Assembly: GCF_021026345.1 (NCBI RefSeq)
Contig: NZ_JAJNCZ010000004.1
Coordinates: 496,001-560,000 of the forward strand
From: Rhizobium sp. GN54
Lineage (GTDB): Bacteria; Pseudomonadota; Alphaproteobacteria; Rhizobiales; Rhizobiaceae
Direction of reading: 5' to 3'
DNA: 64,000 nucleotides
Shown here one piece after another: positions 1 through 10,763 of the stretch (its first letter is position 1; every line of letters starts with the position of its first letter). Under the pieces are notes generated by a model that did not search any database, had not been told where the DNA came from, and saw only the letters and a list, made by a program, of their open reading frames with translations. A program made the position numbers and the translations under genes.

Positions 1-328
1 TCAGGGCGATGTTCACGGTGAACTCGTCTCGACGGTTGATGAATTCGCGGGTGCCGTCCAGAGGATCGACGAGGAAGAAACGCCGGCCGCCGACCTCGGG
101 GATATTCCCCGCCGCGACGGCTTCCTCGGCCACGACAGGAATATCGGGAAAGGCGTCCGAAAGCGCACGGAGAATGATCGCCTCGGCGCGCTGGTCGGCC
201 TCGGTCACCGGGGTGCAGTCGCTCTTGATCGAGACGGTGGGCCCCGCCCTGTAGACGGCCAGGATTTCCCGGCCGGCATCGATCGCCGCCTTGGCCAGTG
301 TCGCTGCGAGGTTTGCCGGTAGTGTCAT
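1..328 (-). CDS. cysQ: 3'(2'),5'-bisphosphate nucleotidase CysQ, N-terminal part (cut by window edge)
   Basis: Reading leftwards from the ATG at 326-328, the frame gives about 109 residues of an inositol monophosphatase-family protein and leaves the window open. The segment FFLVDPLDGTREF holds the family's DPLDGTxxF metal-binding motif, and VVAEEA supplies the usual acidic metal ligand. CysQ dephosphorylates PAP/PAPS, the by-product of sulfate activation, in the cytoplasm. It lies 77 bp downstream of cysNC on the same strand, which fits a cysD-cysNC-cysQ operon. The C-terminal half is missing only because the window ends. Confidence 0.88.
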   Translation of the reverse strand, partial: MTLPANLAATLAKAAIDAGREILAVYRAGPTVSIKSDCTPVTEADQRAEAIILRALSDAFPDIPVVAEEAVAAGNIPEVGGRRFFLVDPLDGTREFINRRDEFTVNIAL

Positions 329-405
329 TGAGCGGTCCTGCTGTGGTTCTCGTATTGCCGTTGCCGGACCGCGAACGGTCCGGCAACGGAGAGAGGGGTC
401 TGGTT

Positions 406-2298
406 CTAGCGTTTTCCGAGGTATTCGGCGATCTGCGTGGCCAGTTCGCCCGGATCGTGCCCGGCCGTCTTCAGATGGATCTCGGGCTCTTCCGGCTGCT
501 CGTAGGGCGAGCTGATGCCGGTGAAGTTTTCCAGTTCGCCCGCCATGGCCTTCCTATAGAGGCCTTTAGGATCGCGCCTTGCGCATTCCTCCAGCGACGT
601 GTCGACGAAGACCTCGATGAATTCACCGTCGGCGAACAGGTCGCGGGCCATACGCCGCTCCGAACGGAACGGAGAGATCGCCGATACGATCACGATCAGT
701 CCCGCCTGTGTCATCAGGCGCGCGACTTCGGCGATCCGGCGAATGTTCTCCACCCGGTCCTCCGGCGTGAAGCCGAGATCGCGGTTCAGCCCATGGCGCA
801 CGTTGTCGCCGTCGAGCACATAGGTGTGGCGGCCGCTCGCATGCAGAAGCTTTTCCAGCATGTTGGCGATGGTCGACTTGCCGGCGCCGGAATAGCCCGT
901 CAGCCAGAGCACGGCGGGCTTCTGGTGCTTCAGCCCGGCCCGCGCGTTCTGGTCGATATCCAGCGCCTGCCACTGAACGTTGGTGGCGCGGCGCAGCGGA
1001 TGGTCGATCATGCCGGCGCCGACGGTGGCGTTGGTCAAACGGTCGATCAGCACGAAGTTGCCGGTCGTGCGATTGTCCTTGTAGCTGTCGAAGGCGACCG
1101 GCGACTGCGTGGCGATGTTGCAGACGCCGATCTCGTTCATGTGCAGCGACTTGGCCGCCTCGTGCGAGAAGCTGTTGATGTCGATCTGGTACTTGAGGGC
1201 CGTGACCGTGGCGCTCATGCTGTCGGTCTCGGTGCGCAGGATGTAGCTGCGCCCCGGCATCATCGGCTCGGCGGAGAACCACACCAGATGCGCCATGAAC
1301 TGGTCCGCAAGCTGCGGGCGATCGCCCGGGGCGGCCAGCATGTCGCCGCGGGAGATGTCGATCTCGTCTTCGAGCACGATCGTGACGGCCTGGCCTTCGG
1401 ACGCAGCCTGAAGGTCGCCGTCCGCCGTCACGATCGCCTTGACCTTTGAGGTGCGGCCGGACTTGGCCACGACGATGTCGTTCCCGACAGCGATGCGGCC
1501 GGAGGCGACCTGGCCGGCAAAGCCGCGAAAATCCTGGTCGGGGCGGGTGACGAGCTGGACCGGCAGCCGGAACGGCCTGCCGAGGTCCTGGCCGGCGAGC
1601 GGAACGGTCTCCAGATGGCCCAGCAATGTCGGACCGGCATACCACGGCATGTGCGCCGAGTTCGCCGTGACGTTGTCGCCGTGGCGCGCGGAAATCGGAA
1701 TGGGCGCGATGGTCGCAAAGCCCAGTCCGCCTGCGAAGGCACGAAATTCCTCGGCGATCTTGCCGAAGACTGCCTCATCGTAGCCGACGAGGTCGATCTT
1801 GTTAACCGCAAGCACGATGTTGCGAATGCCGAGCAGTGAGGCGATGAAGGCGTGGCGGCGCGTCTGGCGCAGGATGCCCTGGCGCGCATCGACGAGCAGC
1901 ACCGCGAGGTCGGCCGTGGAGGCGCCGGTCGCCATGTTGCGCGTATATTCCTCGTGGCCGGGAGAATCCGCGACGATGAAGCGGCGCTCCCCGGTGGCGA
2001 AGTAGCGATAGGCCACGTCGATGGTGATGCCCTGTTCGCGCTCGGCCTCCAGCCCGTCCAGCAGCAGGGCGAAATCGATCGTTTCGCCCGCCGTGCCGTG
2101 CCGTGCGCTGTCACGCTCCAGCGTCGCCAGCTGGTCGTCGAAGATCAGCTTGGTGTCGTAGAGCAGGCGGCCGATCAGCGTCGACTTGCCGTCGTCCACC
2201 GAGCCGCAGGTGATGAAGCGCAGCAGCGGCTTTTCTTCCTGTTCCGCGAGATAGTCCTGCAATGTGTCCGTTGCGATGGACGAGGCCAGTACCGCCAT
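406..2298 (-). CDS. cysNC: Bifunctional sulfate adenylyltransferase subunit 1 / adenylylsulfate kinase (CysN-CysC fusion)
   Basis: This 630-residue fusion makes APS from ATP and sulfate with CysD, using GTP, and then phosphorylates APS to PAPS. The N-terminal CysN part is an EF-Tu-like GTPase with a P-loop GSVDDGKST near residues 32-40 and the DSPGHEEY switch motif. The CysC part begins near residue 455; its P-loop GYSGAGKST lies near 468-476, followed by [11 protein letters not shown]. Fused CysNC (NodQ-like) proteins of this length are usual in rhizobia. Its ATG overlaps the cysD stop by one base (TGATG), so translation is probably coupled. No cysH or cysG is next to it. Confidence 0.96.
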   Translation of the reverse strand: MAVLASSIATDTLQDYLAEQEEKPLLRFITCGSVDDGKSTLIGRLLYDTKLIFDDQLATLERDSARHGTAGETIDFALLLDGLEAEREQGITIDVAYRYFATGERRFIVADSPGHEEYTRNMATGASTADLAVLLVDARQGILRQTRRHAFIASLLGIRNIVLAVNKIDLVGYDEAVFGKIAEEFRAFAGGLGFATIAPIPISARHGDNVTANSAHMPWYAGPTLLGHLETVPLAGQDLGRPFRLPVQLVTRPDQDFRGFAGQVASGRIAVGNDIVVAKSGRTSKVKAIVTADGDLQAASEGQAVTIVLEDEIDISRGDMLAAPGDRPQLADQFMAHLVWFSAEPMMPGRSYILRTETDSMSATVTALKYQIDINSFSHEAAKSLHMNEIGVCNIATQSPVAFDSYKDNRTTGNFVLIDRLTNATVGAGMIDHPLRRATNVQWQALDIDQNARAGLKHQKPAVLWLTGYSGAGKSTIANMLEKLLHASGRHTYVLDGDNVRHGLNRDLGFTPEDRVENIRRIAEVARLMTQAGLIVIVSAISPFRSERRMARDLFADGEFIEVFVDTSLEECARRDPKGLYRKAMAGELENFTGISSPYEQPEEPEIHLKTAGHDPGELATQIAEYLGKR

Positions 2299-3197
2299 CA
2301 GAAATACCCCTCGCGCTTCTTCTTTTCCATCGAGCCCGCTTCATCCTTGTCGATCAGGCGACCCTGCCGCTCGGACGTCCTTGCGGTCAGCATCTCGCGG
2401 ACGATATCGGGAACGGTGGTGGCGTCCGATTCGATCGCGCCTGTCAGCGGATAGCATCCGAGCGTGCGGAAGCGCACGAGGCGGTCCTCGACCTTTTCGC
2501 CCTGTGCGATCTGCATGCGCTCGTCGTCGACCATGATCATCATGCCGTCGCGCTCGACGATCGGCCGCTTGTCGGCGAAGTAGAGCGGCACGATCGGGAT
2601 GTCCTCCTTCAGGATGTACTGCCAGATGTCCAGCTCCGTCCAGTTCGACAGGGGGAAGACGCGGATCGATTCTCCGGAGGCGACGCGGGTGTTGTAGGTC
2701 TTCCACATTTCCGGGCGCTGGTTCTTCGGGTCCCACGCATGCTGGGCATTGCGGAAGGAGAAGATGCGCTCCTTGGCGCGCGACTTTTCCTCGTCGCGCC
2801 TTGCGCCGCCGAACGCCGCGTCGAAGCCGTACTTGTCGAGCGCCTGCCTGAGCCCGAGCGTCTTCATCACGTGCGTGTGGATGCTGGAACCGTGGCTGAA
2901 GGGGCCGATGTTCTGCTCCAGCCCATCCAGGTTGACGTGAACGATCAGTTCCAGCCCGAGGTCCGATACGGTCCGGTCGCGGAAGGCGATCATCTCGCGG
3001 AACTTCCAGGTCGTGTCGACGTGCAGGAGCGGGAAGGGCGGCTTGGCCGGGTAGAAGGCCTTGCGGGCCAGATGCAGCATGACCGACGAATCCTTGCCGA
3101 TCGAATAGAGCATCACGGGCCGGGACGAGGTCGCGGCGACCTCGCGAAAGATATGGATGGCTTCGGCCTCGAGGCGCTGAAGATGTGTAAGCGACAT
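2298..3197 (-). CDS. cysD: Sulfate adenylyltransferase subunit 2 (CysD)
   Basis: CysD is the catalytic ATP-sulfurylase subunit that adenylates sulfate. The 299-residue product carries the PP-loop [11 protein letters not shown] near residues 31-41 and the family segments HVDTTWKF and [16 protein letters not shown]. The frame is open further upstream to 3401, but I chose the ATG at 3195-3197 ([14 protein letters not shown]) because it gives the normal CysD length of about 300 residues and has a purine-rich stretch (acaggga) before it. It is the first gene of the cysD-cysNC-cysQ run. Confidence 0.94.
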   Translation of the reverse strand: MSLTHLQRLEAEAIHIFREVAATSSRPVMLYSIGKDSSVMLHLARKAFYPAKPPFPLLHVDTTWKFREMIAFRDRTVSDLGLELIVHVNLDGLEQNIGPFSHGSSIHTHVMKTLGLRQALDKYGFDAAFGGARRDEEKSRAKERIFSFRNAQHAWDPKNQRPEMWKTYNTRVASGESIRVFPLSNWTELDIWQYILKEDIPIVPLYFADKRPIVERDGMMIMVDDERMQIAQGEKVEDRLVRFRTLGCYPLTGAIESDATTVPDIVREMLTARTSERQGRLIDKDEAGSMEKKKREGYF

Positions 3198-3608
3198 GTT
3201 CCCTGTTCCGCTTGCCGTCCCGATAGACCGACGGCAATGGCCTGTTGCCAGCGCTTGCAGTGCTATGACTGGCGGCTGTTCGTTACAGCCATGTACCCGG
3301 CTTTGCACCAAAGCTGCAATGCTGCCGGCAAAATTCGCACACCATTCTCTGCAAAAGTGCGGCTGCGTGTTTCCAAAGCAACTAAAAAGCGGCATTCGCA
3401 TGGCAACGGCGGCACCTCGTTTTGGCCGTGCGATGGCGGAAATCGGCCAGTGCTGTTCGCTCCGGCGGCTTTGACGGGCCCGACTTTGCCCCTACGATCC
3501 GTTCCGGCCGATTGCAGCCTGTCGTTGCAGCGGAGAGAGCGAGGTTCGGCTCCAGCCGCGGCACCGGTCGGGGCGGGCGGGCCGGTGAACCGGGAGTGGA
3601 GATCGCCC
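3198..3608. other. Divergent intergenic region between cysD and the DMGDH-like gene
   Basis: These 411 bases separate two divergently transcribed genes and should hold both promoters. It contains short AT-richer patches around 3310-3400, but I see no convincing inverted repeat, terminator, RNA gene or conserved small frame. The open frames that cross it look like overlaps of the neighbouring genes. Confidence 0.5.
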
Positions 3609-6035
3609 ATGAAGAGCCATGCCAGGGTCGTCGTCATCGGGGGCGGGGTGGTCGGATGCTCGGTGCTGTATCACCTGACGAAATTCGGCTGGAGCGACGC
3701 GGTCCTGGTCGAGCGCTCCGAACTCACCTCGGGCTCGACCTGGCATGCGGCCGGCGGCATGCACACGATCAACGGCGATCCCAACGTCGCCAGGCTGCAG
3801 AAGTACACCGTCGAGCTCTACAAGGAGATCGAAGCCTATTCCGGCCAAGACATCGGCCTGCACATGACCTCGGGCATGATGCTGGCGGCCACGAAGGACA
3901 GGTTCGACTGGATGAAGTCGATCCTGGCGAAAGGGCGCTACATGGGCCTGGAGGCCGAGCTCCTGACGCCGAAGGAAGCGCACGCGCTGATGCCGCTGCT
4001 CGATCCCGACCAGTTCGTGGGCGCGGTTTACGACCCCGTGGAGGGGCATCTCGATCCCTACGGCACCACGCATGCCTATGCGAAGTCGGCGAAGAAGAAC
4101 GGTGCCGAGATCTACCTGCATACGAAGGTGGAGGATCTCGTGCAACTGCCCGACGGCACCTGGCGGGTGATCACGAACAAGGGCGAGATCGTCGCCGAAC
4201 ACGTGGTCAACTGCGGCGGGCTGTGGGCGCGCGAGATCGGCCGCATGGTCGGGCTGGAGCTTCCCGTGCTCGCCATGGAGCATATGTATCTCATCACCGA
4301 GGACATGCCTGAAGTCATCGAGTTCAACCGCACGCAGGGCCGGGAACTAATGCACTGCGTCGATTTCGACGGCGAGATCTATATCCGCCAGGAGCGCAAC
4401 GGCATGCTGATGGGCACCTATGAGAAGGCCTGCCGGCCGTGGTCGCCGCTGTCGACGCCCTGGGATTTTGGCCACGAACTTCTGGCGGAAGACCTCGAAC
4501 GCATTACGCCCGAGCTGGAGGTCGGCTTCCGCCATTTCCCGGCCTTCAACTCGGTCGGCATCCGCAAGATCATCAACGGGCCCTTCACCTTCTCGCCGGA
4601 CGGCAACCCGCTCGTCGGCCCGGTCCGCGGCATGACCAACTTCTGGTCCGCCTGCGCGGTGATGGCCGGTTTCAGCCAAGGCGGCGGCGTCGGGCTGGCG
4701 CTCGCCAACTGGATGATCCACGGTGATCCGGGCTTCGATGTCTTCGCCATGGACGTGTCGCGCTACGGCGACTACGCGACGCTCGGCTACACAAATGCGA
4801 AGGTCCGCGAGAACTATTCGCGCCGCTTCTCGATCCGCTATCCGAACGAGGAACTGCCGGCGGCCCGGCCGCTGCTGACGACGCCGATCTACGACAGGCT
4901 GAAGGCGGCCGGCGCCGTCTTCGGCGCGTCGTACGGGCTGGAGCAGCCGCTGTGGTTCGCGCCGGAAGGCACGGAGGACCGCTTCTCCTGGCGCCGGTCC
5001 ACCGATTTCGACACCGTCGGCGCGGAGGCGAAGGCGGTGCGGGCCAGCGTCGGGCTGATGGAGACCTCCGGCTTTGCCAAATATGCGATCAGGGGCAGCG
5101 GCGCGGAGGCGTGGCTCGACCGGATGCTGACGCCGCGCATGCCGGCGGCCGGGCGCATGACGCTGGCGCCGATGCTGAAGGAAGATGGCAAGTTGATCGG
5201 CGACTTCATCCTCGGCAAGCTCGGCGAGGGCGATTTCCTCCTGATCGGCTCCGGCATCGCCGAGGGCTATCACATGCGCTGGTTCGAAAGGCACCTGCCG
5301 AAGGATGGCTCTGTCGAACTCGCGGCCCTCGGGCTGTCGCTGACGGGGCTTGCGATCGCCGGCCCGAATGCGCGCGCGGTGATGCAAAAGCTCACGCATC
5401 ACGATCTCTCCGACGCGGCGTTCCCGTTCATGACCATCCGCCGCCTGGATCTCGGCATGGCGCCGGCCATCGTCGGGCGTGTCAGCTATACCGGCGAGAT
5501 CGGCTACGAGATCTGGATGAAGCCTGAATACCAGCGCTATCTCTTCGACCTCCTGATGGAGGCGGGCGCGGAATTCGGGATCCGGCTGTTCGGCCTGCGG
5601 GCGCTCAATGCGCTTCGCCTCGAGAAATCCTACGGCAGCTGGGCGCGCGAGTACCGGCCGCTCTACGGACCGGTCGAGGCCGGGCTCGATCGTTTCGTCG
5701 CCGTCGGGAAGGAGGCGGCGTTCGTCGGCAAGGCCGCGGCCCTGAAGGAGAAGGCGGAAGGCGGCAGCCTGAGGCTCAGGACCTTCATCCTCGAGGCGAC
5801 GGACGCCGACGTGATCGGCGACGAGCCGATCTATCTGGACGGTGCCGTGCGCGGCTGGGTCACCTCGGGCGGCTATGCTCATGCCGCCGGTGTCTCGGTC
5901 GCGATCGGCTATGTTCCGAAGGAGGTCGCAGACGTGGAGGAGGGGTGGTCGGTCGAACTGCTCGGGGTACAGCTGCCGGCGAGGCTCCAGCGCGCGCCGC
6001 TCCACGACCCGGGCGGTGCGCGCATGCGGGGCTGA
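3609..6035 (+). CDS. FAD-dependent dimethylglycine/sarcosine dehydrogenase-like protein (DAO + GcvT domains)
   Basis: The 808-residue protein has a Rossmann FAD site VVIGGGVVGCS near residues 8-18 and the motif STWHAAGG, in which His46 is the residue that binds FAD covalently in dimethylglycine and sarcosine dehydrogenases. The DAO domain covers about residues 5-370. Aminomethyltransferase (GcvT) and GcvT C-terminal barrel domains follow, with GYEIWMKPEY and GLRALNALRLEKSYG as family marks. Such enzymes demethylate glycine-betaine breakdown products and pass the C1 unit to tetrahydrofolate. Length and order fit DMGDH. The ATG at 3609 follows GGAGTGGAG; an open frame upstream lacks family similarity. 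The exact substrate cannot be read from sequence. Confidence 0.88.
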   Translation: MKSHARVVVIGGGVVGCSVLYHLTKFGWSDAVLVERSELTSGSTWHAAGGMHTINGDPNVARLQKYTVELYKEIEAYSGQDIGLHMTSGMMLAATKDRFDWMKSILAKGRYMGLEAELLTPKEAHALMPLLDPDQFVGAVYDPVEGHLDPYGTTHAYAKSAKKNGAEIYLHTKVEDLVQLPDGTWRVITNKGEIVAEHVVNCGGLWAREIGRMVGLELPVLAMEHMYLITEDMPEVIEFNRTQGRELMHCVDFDGEIYIRQERNGMLMGTYEKACRPWSPLSTPWDFGHELLAEDLERITPELEVGFRHFPAFNSVGIRKIINGPFTFSPDGNPLVGPVRGMTNFWSACAVMAGFSQGGGVGLALANWMIHGDPGFDVFAMDVSRYGDYATLGYTNAKVRENYSRRFSIRYPNEELPAARPLLTTPIYDRLKAAGAVFGASYGLEQPLWFAPEGTEDRFSWRRSTDFDTVGAEAKAVRASVGLMETSGFAKYAIRGSGAEAWLDRMLTPRMPAAGRMTLAPMLKEDGKLIGDFILGKLGEGDFLLIGSGIAEGYHMRWFERHLPKDGSVELAALGLSLTGLAIAGPNARAVMQKLTHHDLSDAAFPFMTIRRLDLGMAPAIVGRVSYTGEIGYEIWMKPEYQRYLFDLLMEAGAEFGIRLFGLRALNALRLEKSYGSWAREYRPLYGPVEAGLDRFVAVGKEAAFVGKAAALKEKAEGGSLRLRTFILEATDADVIGDEPIYLDGAVRGWVTSGGYAHAAGVSVAIGYVPKEVADVEEGWSVELLGVQLPARLQRAPLHDPGGARMRG

Positions 6036-6261
6036 ACGGCAAAATTGTCGGCCGCCAGTCTTGCGTGTGGAGTGGCGGTGCGGAGAACACGTTGTCGTGA
6101 CCGTGGAACGGTGGATTCCGCGGTGTTGCTGCCTTTTTCCCCATGTGAGCGGCTGTTTTTTCAGTTTTCCTGCCCGTTTTGTCGTCAAACTCACCAAAGA
6201 CCCGACGAATTGCGAGGCATGGACATTTTACGCTTCCCTTTTGGATGGAAAGCAGTATGGA
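6036..6261. other. Intergenic region upstream of the liv operon
   Basis: With the leader that follows, this makes a 305-base gene-free gap. It probably contains the liv promoter: the stretch 6195-6250 is AT-richer than its surroundings, but I cannot fix a clear -35/-10 pair. A GGAAC at about 6104 has GTT only 15 bases later, which is the wrong spacing for an EcfG promoter. Confidence 0.4.
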
Positions 6262-6340
6262 ATCCCCCTATTCATGAGCTTGCCTAGGGGGCTCAATAAC
6301 AAGAGATGCAACCGACTGGATTGCATCCAGGGGATAGGCA
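6262..6340 (+). promoter_or_regulatory. Structured 5' leader of livH with a possible anti-Shine-Dalgarno switch
   Basis: Two inverted repeats precede the livH ATG. CCCCCTA (6264-6270) pairs with TAGGGGG (6285-6291), and GATGCAA (6305-6311) pairs with TTGCATC (6321-6327). The Shine-Dalgarno region GGGGAT (6330-6335) is exactly complementary to ATCCCC (6262-6267), which overlaps the first arm of the first hairpin. The first hairpin and the SD-sequestering pairing therefore exclude each other, as in a translational switch. These pairings are visible in the sequence; the regulatory role is inference, and a protein operator is the alternative. Confidence 0.4.
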
Positions 6341-7243
<903 letters not shown>

Positions 7244-7247
7244 CCCA

Positions 7248-8639
7248 ATGGCAACGACTACCTACTCCAACGAGAGCGCCGCCGGGAACCTGACGGCGCG
7301 GGCTCTGCGCGAGGGCTTCTATGCCGGTCTCGTCGCCTTCGGCCTGTTCTTCCTGTTCGTCGGCCTGGAGACCACCCAGAACATCCGCAACGAGCTTGTT
7401 CTCAACCAGCGCTGGGGCCTGCTGGCGGTCTTCGTCGCCGTCGCAGCCGTCGGGCGCTTCCTCGGCGTCCTGTTCGTCCAGCCGTGGATTGCCGGGCGCA
7501 AGGCGGCGCGGGCTGCGGCCGTGGACAAGGCGGCGCCGGAGACCTTCCTCGCTCGCAATTTCAGCAAGATCGCCATCCTCGTCGTCGCGCTGATGCCGCC
7601 CATCGCGGTCGCGCTCTTCGGCGTGCAGGGGTCGCTGAAGTGGGTCGACAACTTCGGCATCCAGATCCTCATCTATGTGATGCTGGCCTGGGGGCTGAAC
7701 ATCGTCGTCGGCCTCGCCGGCCTGCTCGACCTCGGCTATGTCGCCTTCTACGCGGTCGGCGCCTATTCCTATGCGCTCCTGTCCCAGCACTTCGGCTTCT
7801 CGTTCTGGATCCTGCTTCCGCTCGCCGGCATCCTCGCCGCCTTCTGGGGCATGATCCTGGGCTTCCCGGTGCTGCGCCTGAAAGGCGACTACCTGGCGAT
7901 CGTGACGCTTGCCTTCGGCGAGATCATCCGCCTCGTCCTGATCAACTGGACCGAGGTCACCAGGGGCACGTTCGGCATTTCCAGCATCCCGAAGGCGAGC
8001 GTCTTCGGCATCTGGTCGTTCGACGTGGGGGCTCCGAACAATTTCGCCAAGGTTTTCGACCTGCCGATGTCGTCGGCCTATTACAAGATCTTCCTGTTCT
8101 ACGTGATCCTGGCGCTGGCGCTGCTGACGGCCTACGTGACGATCCGGCTGCGCCGCATGCCGATCGGCCGTGCCTGGGAGGCCCTGCGCGAAGACGAGAT
8201 CGCCTGCCGTTCGCTGGGCATCAACACGGTCACGACCAAGCTCACGGCCTTTGCGACGGGCGCGATGTTCGGCGGTTTCGCCGGATCGTTCTTCGCGGTG
8301 CGGCAGGGCTTCGTCTCGCCGGAATCCTTCGTCTTCCTCGAATCGGCCATCATCCTTGCCATCGTCGTTCTCGGCGGCATGGGCTCGCTCGTCGGCATCG
8401 CCGTCGCTGCCACCGTCATGGTCGGCGGCACCGAGCTCCTGCGCGAGATGACCTTCCTCAAGGCGGTGTTCGGCCCGGACTTCACGCCGGAACTCTACCG
8501 CATGCTGATCTTCGGCCTCGCCATGGTCGTGGTCATGGTCTGGAAGCCGCGCGGTTTCGTCGGCAGCCGTGAACCGACCGCCTTCCTGCACGAGCGCAAG
8601 GCCGTGTCCGGCAGCTTTACCAAGGAGGGACACGGCTGA
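7248..8639 (+). CDS. livM: Branched-chain amino acid ABC transporter permease LivM
   Basis: The second channel subunit, 463 residues. LivM proteins of this group have an extra N-terminal part (two additional membrane segments, about residues 25-75) before the core permease, which begins around LIYVMLAWGLNIVVGLAGLLDLG. The coupling segment WEALREDEIACRSLGIN is well kept. Its stop codon overlaps the livG start (TGATG), so the two are probably translationally coupled. Confidence 0.95.
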   Translation: MATTTYSNESAAGNLTARALREGFYAGLVAFGLFFLFVGLETTQNIRNELVLNQRWGLLAVFVAVAAVGRFLGVLFVQPWIAGRKAARAAAVDKAAPETFLARNFSKIAILVVALMPPIAVALFGVQGSLKWVDNFGIQILIYVMLAWGLNIVVGLAGLLDLGYVAFYAVGAYSYALLSQHFGFSFWILLPLAGILAAFWGMILGFPVLRLKGDYLAIVTLAFGEIIRLVLINWTEVTRGTFGISSIPKASVFGIWSFDVGAPNNFAKVFDLPMSSAYYKIFLFYVILALALLTAYVTIRLRRMPIGRAWEALREDEIACRSLGINTVTTKLTAFATGAMFGGFAGSFFAVRQGFVSPESFVFLESAIILAIVVLGGMGSLVGIAVAATVMVGGTELLREMTFLKAVFGPDFTPELYRMLIFGLAMVVVMVWKPRGFVGSREPTAFLHERKAVSGSFTKEGHG

Positions 8640-9535
8640 TGTCCGCCCTCGAGACGAACGCGATGAACCAAGACCCGATCCTCAAAGTCGAGCATCTGTC
8701 GATGCGCTTCGGCGGCCTGATGGCGATCAACGACCTGTCCTTCGAGGCACGCCGCGGCGACATCACCGCCCTGATCGGCCCGAACGGCGCCGGCAAGACG
8801 ACCGTCTTCAACTGCGTCACCGGCTTCTACAAGCCGACCATGGGCATGATCTCGATGACCCAGCAGTCGGGCAAGACGTTCCTGCTGGAACGCATGCCGG
8901 ATTTCGAGATCACCCGCGACGCCAAGGTGGCCCGCACCTTCCAGAACATCCGCATGTTCTCGGGCCTGACGGTGCTGGAAAACCTGCTGGTCGCGCAGCA
9001 CAACATGCTGATGCGGGCGTCGGGCTACACGATTCTCGGTCTCCTCGGCTTCGCCGGCTACCGGCGCGCGAAGGAGCAGTCGATCGAGATCGCCAAGCAC
9101 TGGCTGGAAAAGGCGGACCTGATCGAGCGTGCCGACGATCCGGCCGGCGACCTTCCCTACGGCGCCCAACGTCGTCTGGAGATCGCGCGTGCCATGTGCA
9201 CGGGGCCGGAGTTCCTGTGCCTGGACGAGCCGGCGGCCGGCCTCAATCCGCGCGAGTCGCTGGCGCTCAACGAGCTCCTGCGCTCGATCAGAAACGACAC
9301 CGGAACGTCGATCCTGCTCATCGAGCACGACATGTCGGTGGTCATGGAAATCTCCGACCACGTCATCGTGCTGGAATACGGCCAGAAGATTTCCGACGGC
9401 ACGCCGGACGAGGTGAAGAACGATCCGAAGGTCATCGCGGCCTATCTGGGCGTCGAGGACGAAGAGGTCGAAGAGGTGATCGAAGAGATCGAGGAGATCC
9501 AGGAGAGCGACGGAGAGCAGGGGGGCAAGCACTGA
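8639..9535 (+). CDS. livG: Branched-chain amino acid ABC transporter ATPase LivG
   Basis: A cytoplasmic ATP-binding subunit of 298 residues. Walker A is GPNGAGKTT near residues 47-55, the signature is LPYGAQRRLEIARAM and Walker B is FLCLDEPAAGL. The SD AAGGAGGGA lies inside the end of livM. Unusually, the C-terminus carries about 25 extra, very acidic residues (repeats of EEVIEEIEEI) beyond the normal LivG end at AAYLGVE. That tail is predicted to be helical and exposed; its role is unknown. The stop overlaps the livF start. Confidence 0.95.
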   Translation: MSALETNAMNQDPILKVEHLSMRFGGLMAINDLSFEARRGDITALIGPNGAGKTTVFNCVTGFYKPTMGMISMTQQSGKTFLLERMPDFEITRDAKVARTFQNIRMFSGLTVLENLLVAQHNMLMRASGYTILGLLGFAGYRRAKEQSIEIAKHWLEKADLIERADDPAGDLPYGAQRRLEIARAMCTGPEFLCLDEPAAGLNPRESLALNELLRSIRNDTGTSILLIEHDMSVVMEISDHVIVLEYGQKISDGTPDEVKNDPKVIAAYLGVEDEEVEEVIEEIEEIQESDGEQGGKH

Positions 9536-10260
9536 TGAGCGAGACCCTTCTCAAGGTCCACGGCGTCGAGACCTACTACGGCAACATCCGGGCGCTGGCC
9601 GGCGTCGACGTCGAGGTCAGGCGCGGCGAGATCGTCAGCCTGATCGGCGCCAACGGCGCCGGCAAGTCGACCCTGATGATGACCATCTGCGGCAGCCCGC
9701 AGGCCCGCACCGGCACCGTCGTCTTCGACGGCCAGGACATCACCCGGCTGCCGACGCACGAGATCGCGCGCCTGCGCGTGGCCCAGTCGCCGGAAGGTCG
9801 CCGCATCTTCCCGCGGATGACCGTCTACGAGAACCTCCAGATGGGGGCGAGCCTCGACAAGCTGAAGTACTTCGACGAGGACGTGGAGAAGATCTTCACG
9901 CTGTTTCCGCGCCTGAAGGAACGCCAGGCGCAGCGCGGCGGCACGCTTTCGGGCGGCGAGCAGCAGATGCTGTCGATCGGGCGTGCGCTGATGGCACGGC
10001 CGAAGCTGCTTCTTCTCGACGAGCCGTCGCTCGGCCTCGCGCCCTTGATCGTCAAGCAGATCTTCGATGCCATCAAGGTGCTGAACAAGGAGCAGGGGCT
10101 GACCGTGTTCCTCGTCGAGCAGAACGCCTTTGCCGCCCTCAAGCTCTCCGACCGCGCCTACGTCATGGTCAACGGCCGGGTGACGATGAGCGGTTCGGGC
10201 AAGGAGCTGCTGGCAAACCCGGAAGTGCGCGCCGCCTATCTCGAAGGCGGCCGGCATTGA
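9535..10260 (+). CDS. livF: Branched-chain amino acid ABC transporter ATPase LivF
   Basis: The partner ATPase, 241 residues. Walker A GANGAGKST lies near residues 38-46, the signature is LSGGEQQMLSIGRALM and Walker B is LLLLDEPSLGLAP. I placed the start at the ATG in the TGATG overlap with livG, because MSETLLKVHGVETYYGNI is the conserved LivF beginning. Longer readings in this frame run through livG and are artefacts. Confidence 0.95.
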   Translation: MSETLLKVHGVETYYGNIRALAGVDVEVRRGEIVSLIGANGAGKSTLMMTICGSPQARTGTVVFDGQDITRLPTHEIARLRVAQSPEGRRIFPRMTVYENLQMGASLDKLKYFDEDVEKIFTLFPRLKERQAQRGGTLSGGEQQMLSIGRALMARPKLLLLDEPSLGLAPLIVKQIFDAIKVLNKEQGLTVFLVEQNAFAALKLSDRAYVMVNGRVTMSGSGKELLANPEVRAAYLEGGRH

Positions 10261-10365
10261 GGACGGCCGGCGCATGGTCGTTTGCGACCGGGCGCAGAAC
10301 GAAAGCGTTACGGCGACCCTTGCGCGTCCTGGACGATGCGCGGCGCCGTAGAAGGAGTATGTGAC

Positions 10366-10710
10366 ATGCAGGGAATTCTCTACGAGGAGCCGTCGTTTCT
10401 GCAGTTCCTTTTCGTCACCGTCATCATGGGTGGCTGGACCGCCTGGAGGACGGGCAAGAGCGTCGCGGAAAACTGGCATAACTATCGGACGCTCGTCCTA
10501 TACGTGCTGCTTCTCGGGGTTGCGATCCGCTTCATCCACCACGCGCTGTTCAACGGTAGCATGCTGACTTTGCAGTACTATTTCGTGGACACCGTGGTTC
10601 TTTTGTTGTTTGCTACGGCCGGTTATCGCTTCTACCGCACGAGGCAGATGACCAATATCTACTATTGGCTCTACGAGAAGGCCTCGCCCTTCTCCTGGAA
10701 AGCCAAATAA
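10366..10710 (+). CDS. DUF6867 small membrane protein of the liv cluster
   Basis: A 114-residue protein that starts MQGILYEEPSFLQFL, with about three hydrophobic segments (residues ~12-24, ~43-60 and ~68-86) and the ending WLYEKASPFSWKAK. I recognise it as the DUF6867 family, which in rhizobia regularly sits between livF and the liv binding-protein gene. The start follows GAAGGAG with good spacing. Constant linkage suggests an accessory role in branched-chain amino acid uptake, but no function is established that I know of. Confidence 0.85.
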   Translation: MQGILYEEPSFLQFLFVTVIMGGWTAWRTGKSVAENWHNYRTLVLYVLLLGVAIRFIHHALFNGSMLTLQYYFVDTVVLLLFATAGYRFYRTRQMTNIYYWLYEKASPFSWKAK

Positions 10711-10763
10711 GAGGGAACCCCAGGCCCGGCGTGCTGGCGCCGGTCTTGGAACAAAGACATCGG

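Noticed and set aside
6104-6130. GGAAC followed by GTT upstream of livH as an EcfG promoter
   Set aside because: The spacing to GTT is 15 instead of 17 bases, outside the range for EcfG.
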